In this document: positions 24,320-33,226 of the stretch, in pieces
How the letters are laid out: every line of letters starts with the position of its first letter
Position numbering within the stretch: the stretch's first letter is position 1
Assembly: GCF_012726265.1 (NCBI RefSeq)
Contig: NZ_JAASAG010000011.1
Span: 245,322-309,321 of the forward strand
DNA length: 64,000 nucleotides
Reading direction: 5' to 3'
DNA from: Streptomyces sp. HNM0575
GTDB lineage: Bacteria > Actinomycetota > Actinomycetes > Streptomycetales > Streptomycetaceae
Made by a program: the position numbers and the translations under genes
The notes under the pieces: generated by a model
Told to the model about the DNA's origin: nothing
What the model saw: only the letters and a program-made list of their open reading frames with translations
Databases searched by the model: none

Positions 24320-24697
24320 ATGGCCATCGCCACCATGAACACCGTCGTACTCGACTGTCCCGACACCCACCGCCTGGCCGAGTTCTACGCACAGGTCCTC
24401 GACTGGACCGTCGAGCCGGGCGGCAGGAAGGACTGGGTGGACGTCACCGGGCCCGGCGGGCAGCGGCTCTCGTTCCAGGAGTCGCCCGGATTCGTTCCGC
24501 CGCAGTGGCCCAGCCTGGAGCACGCCCAGCAGCTGCACGTGGATCTGGACGTGCCGAAGGAGCGCCTGGACGCGGCGGAGAAAGAGGTGCTCGAACTGGG
24601 TGCCCGGCTGGTCCAGGGCGACGACGGAGGCAAGCGCGGCTTCCGCGTCTATCTGGACCCTGCCGGGCACCCGTTCTGTCTGTGCGCCTGTGACTGA
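24320..24697 (+). CDS. VOC-superfamily (glyoxalase/bleomycin-resistance-like) protein
   Basis: A 125-residue protein with two beta-alpha-beta-beta-beta modules: ATMNTVVLDCPDTHRLAEFY and FYAQVLDWTVEP first, then HAQQLHVDLDVP and GFRVYLDPAGHPFCLC. His and Glu positions resemble metal-dependent VOC enzymes, but substrate cannot be told. Divergent from and probably controlled by the CGNR protein. Such pairs may deal with small reactive or antibiotic molecules; that is speculation. Confidence 0.85.
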   Translation: MAIATMNTVVLDCPDTHRLAEFYAQVLDWTVEPGGRKDWVDVTGPGGQRLSFQESPGFVPPQWPSLEHAQQLHVDLDVPKERLDAAEKEVLELGARLVQGDDGGKRGFRVYLDPAGHPFCLCACD

Positions 24698-24745
24698 CGC
24701 CGCGCGCGGCTGACCGCGCGACTGACGGCGCCTGTGGCCGCCTCC

Positions 24746-24773
24746 GCGGCACGGGTGCAGAGGCCCGTGCCGC
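24746..24773. terminator. Hairpin terminator between VOC and LCP genes
   Basis: GCGGCACGGG (24746-24755) pairs perfectly with CCCGTGCCGC (24764-24773) across an 8-nt loop, in the 83-bp gap between convergent stops. Confidence 0.8.
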
Positions 24774-24780
24774 CGCCGTC

Positions 24781-26001
24781 TCAGCGGGTGGAGGTGACGG
24801 TGACCTGCTCGTCGTTCTTCAGCTGCTGCGTGAGCTGCTGGACCTTCGCCTTGTCCCACTGGAGGGACCCGGCGGGCGCGGGCCCGGAGATCGGCATGTT
24901 CATCCGCTTGCCCTGGCCGCTGTTGACGTCCTTCATCGCGAAGAACATCGAACCCAGGCTCCACAGGCTCATGTCCTTGTCCACGACGAGCGTGTCCAGA
25001 CCGGCGCCCATGGTCGGGTAGAGCCGGAACGGGTTGAGGACCGTCGAGGGCGTCGCCGTCTGGTTGGCCAGCGCCGCGAGGAACTTCTGCTGGTTCTTCG
25101 TACGGCCCAGGTCGCTGTCCCCGGTCCCCGCGTGACGGTTGCGCACGAAGGAGAGGGCCTGCTTGCCGTCGAGCGTCTGCTTGCCCTTCTTGAAGTCCGC
25201 GCCGGAGTTCTTGTCCTTGATGTCCTGCGGGATGTTCATCTCGACGCCGCCGACCGAGTCCACGATCTGGGCGAAGCCGCCGAAGCCGATCTCCGCGTAG
25301 TGGTCGATCTTCAGCCCGGTGTTGTGCTCGACCGTACGGACCAGGAGCGTGGCGCCGTCCTGCGCGTAGGCGGCGTTGAGCTTGGTCTGCTGGGTGCGGT
25401 CGAAGTGCTTGCCGGACTCGGAGCCGGTGAACGGCGGGATCGTGACCCACGAGTCACGCGGCAGCGAGACCAGCGTCGGGCCGCCGCTGCCGACGTGCAG
25501 GATCATCATCGAGTCGGTCCGCTTGCCCTCGGCCGAGCCCGTGTGCAGGTCCTTCTTCTGCTGCGCGGTCATGCCCTCGCGGCTGTCGGATCCGACGATC
25601 AGGTAGTTGGTGCCCTGGCCGGCCTCCGGGCGCTTCTCGACGATGCTGAGGTCGACCTCGCGTCGCAGCTTGGAGTCCGCCCAGAAGTACGTGCCGATCC
25701 CCCAGGCCAGCACGATGACGACGAGGGATATCACCACCGTCTTGAAGCGCGGGCCGCGCCGCCTGCGGGGCACGTCGTCGTACGGGCCGTAGTCGTCGTA
25801 GCCGCGGTCGCCACTGCCGCCGTAGACCTGCCCGGTGTTGTAACCCGAGTCGTAGTCCGCCGACGGGCCGTCGTAGTAGCCGGGCTGACCGCCGTAGCCC
25901 GGTTCATAGCCGCCCCTCGACTGCGGCGGCACGCCTCTGTGGGCTCGCGGGCTGCCGTACCTGTCGTGTGAGTCGTTCCATCCACCGGGCCAGTCATTCA
26001 T
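24781..26001 (-). CDS. LytR-CpsA-Psr (LCP) family protein 1
   Basis: A 406-residue type II membrane protein. The first ~95 residues are a cytoplasmic Tyr/Gly/Asp-rich repeat (GYDGPSADYDSGYNTGQVYG), then one TM segment (FKTVVISLVVIVLAWGIGTY) and an extracellular LCP catalytic domain: NYLIVGSDSREG, DSMMILHVG, LVSLPRDSWVTIP, KLNAAYAQDG, HYAEIGFGGFAQIVDSVGGV, QALSFVRNRHAGTGDSDLGR. LCP enzymes transfer lipid-linked glycopolymers to peptidoglycan; the conserved Arg and Asp residues are present. No LytR_C domain follows. ATG 26001 (MNDWPGGW) lacks a strong ribosome-binding site, so the start is provisional. First of five LCP genes within 10 kb. Confidence 0.9.
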   Translation of the reverse strand: MNDWPGGWNDSHDRYGSPRAHRGVPPQSRGGYEPGYGGQPGYYDGPSADYDSGYNTGQVYGGSGDRGYDDYGPYDDVPRRRRGPRFKTVVISLVVIVLAWGIGTYFWADSKLRREVDLSIVEKRPEAGQGTNYLIVGSDSREGMTAQQKKDLHTGSAEGKRTDSMMILHVGSGGPTLVSLPRDSWVTIPPFTGSESGKHFDRTQQTKLNAAYAQDGATLLVRTVEHNTGLKIDHYAEIGFGGFAQIVDSVGGVEMNIPQDIKDKNSGADFKKGKQTLDGKQALSFVRNRHAGTGDSDLGRTKNQQKFLAALANQTATPSTVLNPFRLYPTMGAGLDTLVVDKDMSLWSLGSMFFAMKDVNSGQGKRMNMPISGPAPAGSLQWDKAKVQQLTQQLKNDEQVTVTSTR

Positions 26002-26149
26002 GGAGGGCAGTCTGCCTTGACCGGCCCTGAGGAACACAGCCCGGGGGCGAGATCGGACAGATGCTGTAGCTGTTCTGATGCAAAGCCACTGTTCGCCCGC
26101 TGTACGGCCACCGCCCGGTCACAGCGGGTTCACGCCCTAGGGTGGGGTC

Positions 26150-26710
26150 ATGGCCGACCAGGTTCCCGCGGCGGACGCGGACGTCAAGGGCAAGCCCACC
26201 GCCGCCTCCCGCACGACGCTCTCGCACATCATGTCGGGCAACGAGACGAACCTGCTCGGCACCGTGCACGGCGGCGTGATCATGAAACTCGTGGACGACG
26301 CGGCGGGCGCGGTCGCCGGACGGCACTCCGGCGGGCCCGCGGTGACGGCGTCCATGGACGAGATGGTCTTCCTGGAGCCGGTGCGCGTCGGCGACCTCGT
26401 CCACGTCAAGGCGCAGGTGAACTGGACGGGCCGCTCCTCGATGGAGATCGGCGTGCGGGTACTGGCGGAACGCTGGAACGAGGCCGTCCCGGCGACCCAC
26501 GTCGGCTCCGCCTACCTGGTCTTCGCCGCCGTCGACGCCGACGGCAGGCCCCGCCCCGTACCGCCCGTACTGCCGCAGACGGAACCGGACAAGCGGCGCA
26601 ACCAGGAGGCGCAGATCCGCCGCACGCACCGGCTGGCCAGCCGCCGGGCCATCAAGGAGCTGCGGGCCCTCAGGCGGCGCGAGCAGTCCGCACCGGAGAA
26701 CGGCGCCTGA
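26150..26710 (+). CDS. Acyl-CoA thioesterase (hotdog fold)
   Basis: A 186-residue YciA/ACOT-type thioesterase. SHIMSGNETNLLGTVHGGVIMKLVDDAAG (about 25-53) has the hotdog helix with the conserved Asn, Gly and Asp; VTASMDEMVFLEPVRVGDLV and SSMEIGVRVLAE follow. It hydrolyses acyl-CoA; chain length unknown. The last ~45 residues are basic and variable. ATG 26150 follows GGTGGGG closely. It is divergent from LCP 1 and convergent with LCP 2. Confidence 0.9.
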   Translation: MADQVPAADADVKGKPTAASRTTLSHIMSGNETNLLGTVHGGVIMKLVDDAAGAVAGRHSGGPAVTASMDEMVFLEPVRVGDLVHVKAQVNWTGRSSMEIGVRVLAERWNEAVPATHVGSAYLVFAAVDADGRPRPVPPVLPQTEPDKRRNQEAQIRRTHRLASRRAIKELRALRRREQSAPENGA

Positions 26711-26819
26711 CGGCGGAGCCGGGGGGTGGCGAGCGGCCGGCGGTGGCAGCGGCCGGAACGGCAGAGCCCCGGAGCGCTCGGAGCGATCGGAGTGACCGGA
26801 GCGGGTGCGGTGCCGCCCG

Positions 26820-28316
26820 TCAAGCGCAGGAGGCCTGCTCGCCGCCCTTGACGGCGCCGCTGTCGGGCTTGCCGCTGCCCGGCCGCCCGGAGGACGGTGC
26901 CCCGGTCGACGGCGAACTGACGCGCACCTTCCGCACGCTGTGGCTCTCCCGTCCTACCGTGACCCTCATCACCGGACCCCTGTCCGGCTCCTTCACCAGC
27001 CGGGCGCCCGGCAGGGCCTTGGCGAGCGCCTGTGCCGAGCGGGACCAGCGGGGGTCGTAGGCGATCGTCGTACGGGAGGCGTCGTCGTGGTCCGCCGCAC
27101 CCGGGGAGCCGGTCGTGGCGAAGCCCGTGCCCCGCAGCCGCCGCTCGACGTCGCGCGCCAGGCCCTCGCGCCGGGTGCCGTTGTCCACCTGAACCTGGAC
27201 GGCGCCGGGCGGGACGTCCACGGTCGCGGGAGCGGGGTCGCGTGCCGTCTTGCCGCCGCCGGAGCCCCCGGCGCGCTCGGTGTCGTGGTGCTCCGGCTCC
27301 GTGAGCGGCTTGTCGTCGCGCAGCTTCGCGAAGAGCCGCCGGGCCTTGCGCTCGTCCCACTTGACCGTGGAGCCCAGCTTCCGCACCCGGTGGTCGGCGT
27401 CCGCGACGGGCACGGAGACGAACTCCGAGGAGTCGGAGTCGAAGCGCCGCAGCGCGCGCCCCAGTTCGAGCATCTGGTCGCTGCCGAGCCCGGAGTCGGC
27501 GCGTACGGAGTCGAGGACCGTGGAGGCGACCTTCCTCAGCTTCACCGGGTTCATCAGCACGCCGCTGTCGGTGGCCTTCTCGATGACGGCGGCGAGGAAG
27601 TGCTGTTGCCGCTCCATCCTGCTCAGATCGGAGCCGTCGCCGAGGTGCCTTGCCCGTACGTACTGGAGCGCGCGGCCGCCGTCGAGCGTGCTGGTGCCAG
27701 CGGGCAGATTCAGCCCGGAGTAGTTGTCGTGGAGCGCCTGCTCGGTGCAGACGGGCACGCCGCCCAGCACGTCGACGGTGCGCATGAAGCTGGTGAAGTC
27801 GACCTCCAGGTAGTGGTCGATGTGGATGCCGCTCATCGCCTCGACGGTGCGCACGGTCAGATGCGCACCGCCGTGCGCATAGGCCGAGTTGAGCTTCGCG
27901 GCCTCGGCGGGGTGCCGTCTGCCGCTGGGGTCGGTGTGCGCGGGGAGCTTCGTGTACGAGTCGCGGGGGAGGCTGACGATGCTGGCGCGGTCGTGGTCGG
28001 CGGAGAGGTGCACGAGCATCAGCGTGTCCGTGCAGTCGCACGCCGAGCCGCCGAGCCGGTATCTCTGCCGGTCCTCGTGCGAGAGCTTGTCGCGCCGGTC
28101 GGTGCCCACGACAAGGAAGTTGACGCCGCCGGTGTCCCGTGGCCGGTCGGTGAGCCCCTGGAACGGATCGACCCTGTTCACATCGGCGTTGAGTCCGTTC
28201 ACCATGACGTGGCCGACGCCGCTCGCCCCCAGAACCAGCACGGAGAGAGCAGTCGTCAGGCGCAGTCCCCAACGGGCCTTCCGGCCGTTTTTGTGTGCTT
28301 CCGCGCGCATTGCCAT
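26820..28316 (-). CDS. LCP family protein 2 with C-terminal LytR_C domain
   Basis: A 498-residue protein: short basic N-terminus, TM at about 19-41, LCP domain (NFLVVGTDRRDK about 65; DTLMLVHLSADHDRASIVSLPRDSYTKLP; KLNSAYAHGGAHLTVRTVE; HYLEVDFTSFMRTVDVLGGV; ALQYVRARHLGDGSDLSR), then a LytR_C module (VQVQVDNGTRREGLARDVE, about 376-460) and a Ser/Gly/Pro tail. The pair of Cys in SACDCTD and a C-terminal Cys are unusual. Divergent from the glycosyltransferase gene 107 bp away, which could supply or extend a polymer it attaches. Confidence 0.9.
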   Translation of the reverse strand: MAMRAEAHKNGRKARWGLRLTTALSVLVLGASGVGHVMVNGLNADVNRVDPFQGLTDRPRDTGGVNFLVVGTDRRDKLSHEDRQRYRLGGSACDCTDTLMLVHLSADHDRASIVSLPRDSYTKLPAHTDPSGRRHPAEAAKLNSAYAHGGAHLTVRTVEAMSGIHIDHYLEVDFTSFMRTVDVLGGVPVCTEQALHDNYSGLNLPAGTSTLDGGRALQYVRARHLGDGSDLSRMERQQHFLAAVIEKATDSGVLMNPVKLRKVASTVLDSVRADSGLGSDQMLELGRALRRFDSDSSEFVSVPVADADHRVRKLGSTVKWDERKARRLFAKLRDDKPLTEPEHHDTERAGGSGGGKTARDPAPATVDVPPGAVQVQVDNGTRREGLARDVERRLRGTGFATTGSPGAADHDDASRTTIAYDPRWSRSAQALAKALPGARLVKEPDRGPVMRVTVGRESHSVRKVRVSSPSTGAPSSGRPGSGKPDSGAVKGGEQASCA

Positions 28317-28423
28317 ACCGTAGGGCGATACGATCTGCGCTACTTGAACACACGCCGTCGTGCGATCCCGACGGCACCCGGCTGGCGTGCGGGGGCCTTC
28401 CGGCGCCGCGGTAACGTGAACAC

Positions 28424-29458
28424 GTGACTGATTGGACTTCCCCGGGCGCGGAGCTGCCCCCGGTCTCGGTGATCATGCCGGTGCTCAACGAGGAACGGCA
28501 TCTGCGCAGCTCCGTGAAGCACATCCTCCAGCAGGAATACGACGGTGAGCTGGAGGTCGTCATCGCACTCGGACCCTCCGGGGACCGTACGGACGAGATC
28601 GCGGCGGAGCTGGTCGCCGAGGATCCCCGCGTGCACACGGTCCCCAATCCGAGCGGACGCACGCCCGCGGCGCTGAACGCCGCCATCAAGGCCTCCCGGC
28701 ATCCCGTGGTGGTGCGCGTGGACGGGCACGGCATGCTCTCGCCCGGGTACATCGCCACGGCGGTACGGCTGTTGTCCGAGACCGGTGCCGCCAACGTCGG
28801 CGGCATCATGCACGCCGAGGGCGAGAAGGACTGGGAGCGGGCCGTCGCGGCCGCGATGACGTCGAAGATCGGCGTCGGCAACGCCGCCTTCCACACGGGC
28901 GGTACGGCGGGGGAGGCCGAGACCGTCTATCTCGGGGTGTTCCGGCGCGATGTGCTGGAGCAACAGGGCGGCTACAACGAGGAGTTCATCCGCGCCCAGG
29001 ACTGGGAGCTGAACTTCCGCATCCGCGGGGCGGGCGGACTGGTCTGGTTCTCGCCCGAGCTGAAGGTCGAATACCGTCCGCGGCCGAGCGTCGGCGCGCT
29101 GGCCAAGCAGTACCGCAACTACGGGCGTTGGCGTCATGTCGTGGCGCGCTACCACGCCGGGTCGATCAACCTCCGCTATCTCGCGCCGCCGACCGCCCTG
29201 TGCGCGATCGCGCTGGGGACGGCGCTCGGCCTGGCCGGGTTCCCCCTGGGGTTCGTCGTGCCGGGCGGCTATCTGGCGGCCGTCGTCCTCGGGTCGCTGC
29301 CCGCGGGGAAGGGGCTGCCGGTGAAGAGCCGGGCGTGGATACCCGTGGCTCTGGCGACGATGCACATGTCGTGGGGCTGGGGCTTCCTGACGAGCCCGCG
29401 GAAGCTGGCGCGCAAGGTGATCGCGTCCCGCAGGGCGCCGGTCCCCGCGACGAACTGA
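28424..29458 (+). CDS. Family 2 glycosyltransferase (ExoA-like) with C-terminal membrane region
   Basis: A 344-residue protein. VSVIMPVLNEERHLRSSVKH (about 14-33) is the GT-A nucleotide-binding strand and helix, VVRVDGHGMLSPGYI (about 99) holds the DxD-like site, and EEFIRAQDWELNFRIRGAGG (about 187) the acceptor/QxxW-like ED motif. Hydrophobic segments after about residue 250 suggest membrane attachment. Homologues build exopolysaccharide or cell-wall glycans from nucleotide sugars on the cytoplasmic face. Position among LCP genes suggests a cell-wall polymer. GTG 28424 is the start; a near-ideal hairpin terminates the gene. Confidence 0.88.
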   Translation: MTDWTSPGAELPPVSVIMPVLNEERHLRSSVKHILQQEYDGELEVVIALGPSGDRTDEIAAELVAEDPRVHTVPNPSGRTPAALNAAIKASRHPVVVRVDGHGMLSPGYIATAVRLLSETGAANVGGIMHAEGEKDWERAVAAAMTSKIGVGNAAFHTGGTAGEAETVYLGVFRRDVLEQQGGYNEEFIRAQDWELNFRIRGAGGLVWFSPELKVEYRPRPSVGALAKQYRNYGRWRHVVARYHAGSINLRYLAPPTALCAIALGTALGLAGFPLGFVVPGGYLAAVVLGSLPAGKGLPVKSRAWIPVALATMHMSWGWGFLTSPRKLARKVIASRRAPVPATN

Positions 29459-29490
29459 TCCGCGCATCGACGGCACGGCGGACACATGGA

Positions 29491-29518
29491 AGGGGCAGCC
29501 GCTTCGGCGGCTGCCCCT
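29491..29518. terminator. Perfect UUCG-tetraloop terminator after the glycosyltransferase
   Basis: AGGGGCAGCCGC, TTCG, GCGGCTGCCCCT: a perfect 12-bp stem closed by a UUCG tetraloop, followed by TCTCTCATG. Two to three copies of CTCATGTCGCGGCT follow at 29520-29550. It separates this gene from the convergent LCP 3. Confidence 0.9.
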
Positions 29519-29624
29519 CTCTCATGTCGCGGCTCTCATGTCGCGGCTCTCATGCTCGCGGTGCCGATGCCTCGTACGCCCCCCCGTGACCCGGTGCCCG
29601 GTGCCGTCCGCGAGGTCGCCGGGG

Positions 29625-31295
29625 TCACCACACGTACGAAGGATTGACCTCCATGCACGCCTTGTCGTCGTCGCCGCGCAGGGCGTCGGCGCTGTCGGGC
29701 GCCTTGTTCTCCTGCTCGCCGCCGGAGCGGCCCGCGCCCTTCGGGTAGGAGGTGCCCTCGCGCCAGTCGCCGCCGACCACCAGCGTCACCCCCTGCACCC
29801 CGCTGGAGTGCTTGACGGCGTTCTCGGGCAGTCCGATCGCCCTCGCTACGGCCAGTGCGTTGCCGCGCTGGTCCCGGCGCTGGTAGCTGATCGTCGTGTC
29901 CGCCTGCGACTTGGGGGTCTGGTCGGCGGTGGTCTGTGCGAAGCCCTTGCGTCCGAGCTGCTCGGAGACGACGCCGGCCCGCCCGCTCACCGGCGGCTGT
30001 AGCGCGCTTCCTGTGCCGTTCATCACCCGTACGGGGATCTCCGACCTCGGCTGGGTCGGCTCGGTCGGCTCCGGCTTCTTGGCGTGCGCCTTCTTCTTGT
30101 CCTTGCCGTCCAGGGCGACGTCGTTGCGGATGAGCGAGAAGGTGTGGTCGGCGTCGCCGTTCTTCGGTACGACATAGCCGCCCGGCGCGTACTGCCAGGG
30201 CATCGTGACCATGGTGATGCGCTTTGTCGGCACCCGCTTCAGGTCGTTGCCGAGGTCGTAGAGCTTCTTCACGCTGCCGAGGCCCTCGTCCACGGTGAGC
30301 GCTTTGGTGGCCGCCTCGGCCAGGCCGCGCATCTTGCCGGGGTCGGTGAGCTTCGTGCCGGCCTTCAGCTGGCGGACCATCGAGTTCATGTACAGGTGCT
30401 GGGCGCGGGCCCTGCCGATGTCGCTGCCGTCGCCGAAGCCGTGGCGCGTGCGCAGCCAGTGGAGGGCCTGCTCGCCGCGTACGACGGAGTTGCCCTTCTT
30501 CAGCCGGAGCTTGGACTGCGGGTCGTAGACGTTGTTGTTCACGCAGACCGGGACTCCGCCGACAGCGTCCGCCATCGAGACCACACCGGAGAAGTCGATC
30601 ATCATGAAGTGGTCGACGGGGATGCCGGTCAGCTCCTCCCAGGTGGCGACCGTGCAGCCCGGACCGCCGTGCTGGAGGCTCGTGTTGATCTTGTCGGTCG
30701 TCTCGTCGTAGACCTTCTTGTCGTCGGGATCCGTGCACTTGGGGATCGTGGCCTTGGTGTCACGGGGTACGGAGATCACCGACATGTTGCTGCGGTCGGC
30801 CGAGACGTGGAGCAGCATCTGCACGTCTGCGAGCGGAGGACGGCCGCTGTCGCCCTTCGCGCCGCCGAGTTCGACGTTCGACTTGGACTGCCGGGAGTCC
30901 GATCCCAGCAGCAGGATGTTCATCGGGGTCTGGCCGGCGGCGTTCGGATTGCTCTTGTCGAGCTTGCTGTCGCCGAGGTTGAGGATGTCCTTGCTGAGGT
31001 TGCCGTTGAGGTGCTCTATGTAGAAGTAGCCCGCGCCGGCGGTGGCGAGTATGAGCAGCGACAGGCAGACGGTGAACCAGCGCAGGACGCGTCTCTTCTT
31101 GCGGGGAGGGCCGCCGCCCTCGCCCCCGCCTCCGCCGAAGTCGTCCGTACCCATACCGCCGCCGCCGTTCTGTGAGTACCGCTGTCGCTGTCGCGGTACG
31201 CGGCCTGCCTCGTACTGCGAGTCCCACCCGCGGTCGCGCACAGGCGCTCCGCCCTGCATCCCCCGGGCACCTCCGGTGCCGTTCCGCTGCCGCAC
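29625..31295 (-). CDS. LCP family protein 3 with LytR_C domain
   Basis: A 556-residue protein: Gly/Arg-rich cytoplasmic N-terminus (about 1-70), TM (WFTVCLSLLILATAGAGYFY), LCP domain (MNILLLGSDSRQ; MLLHVSADRSNMSVISVPRD; KINTSLQHGGPGCTVATWEE; HFMMIDFSGVVSMADAVGGV; ALHWLRTRHGFGDGSDIGR) and LytR_C (IPVRVMNGTGSALQPPVSGR, about 415-515). Compared with the canonical short LCP, there is an insertion with paired Cys (IPKCTDPDD ... GPGCTVA). GTG 31295 is well supported by GGGGAGG four bases upstream. It is preceded by the terminator of LCP 4. Confidence 0.92.
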   Translation of the reverse strand: MRQRNGTGGARGMQGGAPVRDRGWDSQYEAGRVPRQRQRYSQNGGGGMGTDDFGGGGGEGGGPPRKKRRVLRWFTVCLSLLILATAGAGYFYIEHLNGNLSKDILNLGDSKLDKSNPNAAGQTPMNILLLGSDSRQSKSNVELGGAKGDSGRPPLADVQMLLHVSADRSNMSVISVPRDTKATIPKCTDPDDKKVYDETTDKINTSLQHGGPGCTVATWEELTGIPVDHFMMIDFSGVVSMADAVGGVPVCVNNNVYDPQSKLRLKKGNSVVRGEQALHWLRTRHGFGDGSDIGRARAQHLYMNSMVRQLKAGTKLTDPGKMRGLAEAATKALTVDEGLGSVKKLYDLGNDLKRVPTKRITMVTMPWQYAPGGYVVPKNGDADHTFSLIRNDVALDGKDKKKAHAKKPEPTEPTQPRSEIPVRVMNGTGSALQPPVSGRAGVVSEQLGRKGFAQTTADQTPKSQADTTISYQRRDQRGNALAVARAIGLPENAVKHSSGVQGVTLVVGGDWREGTSYPKGAGRSGGEQENKAPDSADALRGDDDKACMEVNPSYVW

Positions 31296-31337
31296 GGGAC
31301 CTCCCCGTCTCCGTCCCCACGCGGTGTGAGCGGTCGG

Positions 31338-31372
31338 GCCCTTCGTGCGCCTGGTCGGCGGCGCCGAAGGGC
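31338..31372 (-). terminator. Terminator hairpin after LCP 4
   Basis: GCCCTTCG (31338-31345) pairs with CGAAGGGC (31365-31372), continuing inward as GCGCC (31347-31351) with GGCGC (31360-31364) after a single bulged base. It begins 8 bp past the LCP 4 stop and should isolate LCP 4 from LCP 3. Confidence 0.75.
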
Positions 31373-31379
31373 GCTTACG

Positions 31380-33062
31380 TCACTTCGCGCAGACCTTCTT
31401 GTCGTTCGCCTTGACGTTCTGGACACCGTCAGGCGCCTTCTCGGGTGCGGAGACCGGCTCTCCCGCCTTGGTGAAGTCCTTGCCCAGGGTGAGTTCCATG
31501 GCCTTGCCGACGCTTTCGCTCTGCTTCATCGCAGACTTCGGCAGGCCCATCATCTCGGCGAGCGTGGCCGCCTGCCCGGCCTGGCTGGAGGAGAACTCCA
31601 GCCTGGTCTTGGACAGCTGGGCCTGAGCGTTGCCGGCATTGGTCGACAGCCGGACGCCCTGCTGGTTCTGAAGCCAGTCCACCGTTTCCTGGGCCGCGCC
31701 CACGGGTCCGCCGCCGTTGCGTACGTCGACGCGCACCTGGGACGCGGGTGCCTTCTTCGCCTTGGCCGGCTCCTTCCCCTTGGAGCCCTTCTTCGTCTGG
31801 GAAAGCGACTTGTCCGCCTGCACCATCTTGAAGAGAGGGTTCGCCTTCGCTTCATTCATTACGACGGTCGCCGGGTCTTCAGGGTTGTCCACGACCGGGA
31901 CTGTGGCGAAGGTGATGTTCTTGATGTTCACCCGCTGAAGGTCCTTCGCGAGGTCGGTCAGCTTCCCCACGGTGCCGATGCCGGTGTCGACGGTCAGCGC
32001 CTTGGTCATGGCGTTGGCCAGGTCGAACAGCTTCGACGGGCTGCTGAGCGTGCCCCCGGACTTCATCTTGCGGATCATCGAGCTGAGGAACTGCTGCTGG
32101 AGCTTGATGCGGTCCAGGTCGCTTCCGAATCCGACCGAGTGCCGGGTGCGTACGAAGGCCAGGGCCTGCTCGCCCTTGACGACGTGCTTGCCCGCGTTGA
32201 GGTCGAGGTGGGACTTGGGGTCCTTGATGGGCTTCGCCGTGCACACCTGCACGCCGCCGACCGCGGTGGAGAGCGACTTGACGGCGTTGAAGTCGGCCAT
32301 CATGAAGTGGTTGATCTTGACGCCGGTCATCTTCTCGACCGTCCGCCAGGTGCAGCCCGGGTCGCGGCCGGACTGGCCGAGGCTGGTGTTGAACCGTACG
32401 TGCTGCTGCCCTGGGACGGTCTGCGTCGAGCCGTCCTTCTGCTTCGTGGGGCAGTTCGGAATGTCAGTGATCATGTCGCGCGGAATGGACAGCGCAGTGG
32501 CGTTGCTGCGGTCCTTCGAGACATGGAAGAGGAACGTGGTGTCGGCGTGGCCGACGCTCGCGTTGTCGCCGTAGCCGGAGTTGCCCTTGCCCTTACGGGA
32601 GTCGGTGCCGAGCACGAGTATGTTCACCGGGCCGTCGGTCACGGCTGCGTTGCTCTTGCCGACGTCGACCTTGCTGATGTTCCCGTTGAAGTGGTCGTAC
32701 AGGAAGTAGCCCGCCGTGCCGCCGGCGACCAGTATCAGCCCCAGCGTCCCCGCGCTCCAGCGCAGTACCTTCTGCTTCCTCGACGGGCCCGGCCTGCGCT
32801 TGCGGCGGCCGTGGCCGGCGGGCGGAGGCGGCGGCTGGCCGCGGCCGCCGCGGCGGCGCTGCGAGGGAAGCCTGGGTTCGCTCTGCTGGGCGGAGGAGGA
32901 TCTCCGCTGGCGCGACGCGTCGGGACGGTTGCGGGCCGACGGATTCCGGGAATCGCCGGCGCCAGCATTCAGCCGCAGCTTGTAGCTGCCGGTGTTCGGG
33001 TCGAACACCCACTGATCCGCGGGATCGACGTCTCCCGCATGCCCACGGCCTTGCGCGTTCAC
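31380..33062 (-). CDS. LCP family protein 4 with LytR_C domain
   Basis: From GTG 33062 the protein has 560 residues. The start is chosen because the N-terminus NAQGRGHAGDVDPADQWVFD is a characteristic streptomycete LCP leader, with GGAGGAC upstream; the frame is open farther but looks unrelated. A basic Pro/Arg-rich segment precedes the TM (about 99-122), then the LCP domain (VNILVLGTDSRKGKGNSGYG; TFLFHVSKDRSNATALSIPR; HFMMADFNAVKSLSTAVGGV; ALAFVRTRHSVGFGSDLDR) and LytR_C (VRVDVRNGGGPVGAAQETV). It is probably monocistronic. Confidence 0.92.
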   Translation of the reverse strand: MNAQGRGHAGDVDPADQWVFDPNTGSYKLRLNAGAGDSRNPSARNRPDASRQRRSSSAQQSEPRLPSQRRRGGRGQPPPPPAGHGRRKRRPGPSRKQKVLRWSAGTLGLILVAGGTAGYFLYDHFNGNISKVDVGKSNAAVTDGPVNILVLGTDSRKGKGNSGYGDNASVGHADTTFLFHVSKDRSNATALSIPRDMITDIPNCPTKQKDGSTQTVPGQQHVRFNTSLGQSGRDPGCTWRTVEKMTGVKINHFMMADFNAVKSLSTAVGGVQVCTAKPIKDPKSHLDLNAGKHVVKGEQALAFVRTRHSVGFGSDLDRIKLQQQFLSSMIRKMKSGGTLSSPSKLFDLANAMTKALTVDTGIGTVGKLTDLAKDLQRVNIKNITFATVPVVDNPEDPATVVMNEAKANPLFKMVQADKSLSQTKKGSKGKEPAKAKKAPASQVRVDVRNGGGPVGAAQETVDWLQNQQGVRLSTNAGNAQAQLSKTRLEFSSSQAGQAATLAEMMGLPKSAMKQSESVGKAMELTLGKDFTKAGEPVSAPEKAPDGVQNVKANDKKVCAK

Positions 33063-33226
33063 GATTGCGTAAGTCCTCCATATGCCGGCTGGCGTCGCCC
33101 TGTCGGGGCGGACCGGAGCGGCCACACTATCCGGCAGGTTCGGCGCCGAGCGACGCCGGTGGCAAATTCCACAAGCTCGAAAGTGGTCAATTCGCCCCAA
33201 TCCCAATGTGGTCGGCGGTGGAGATG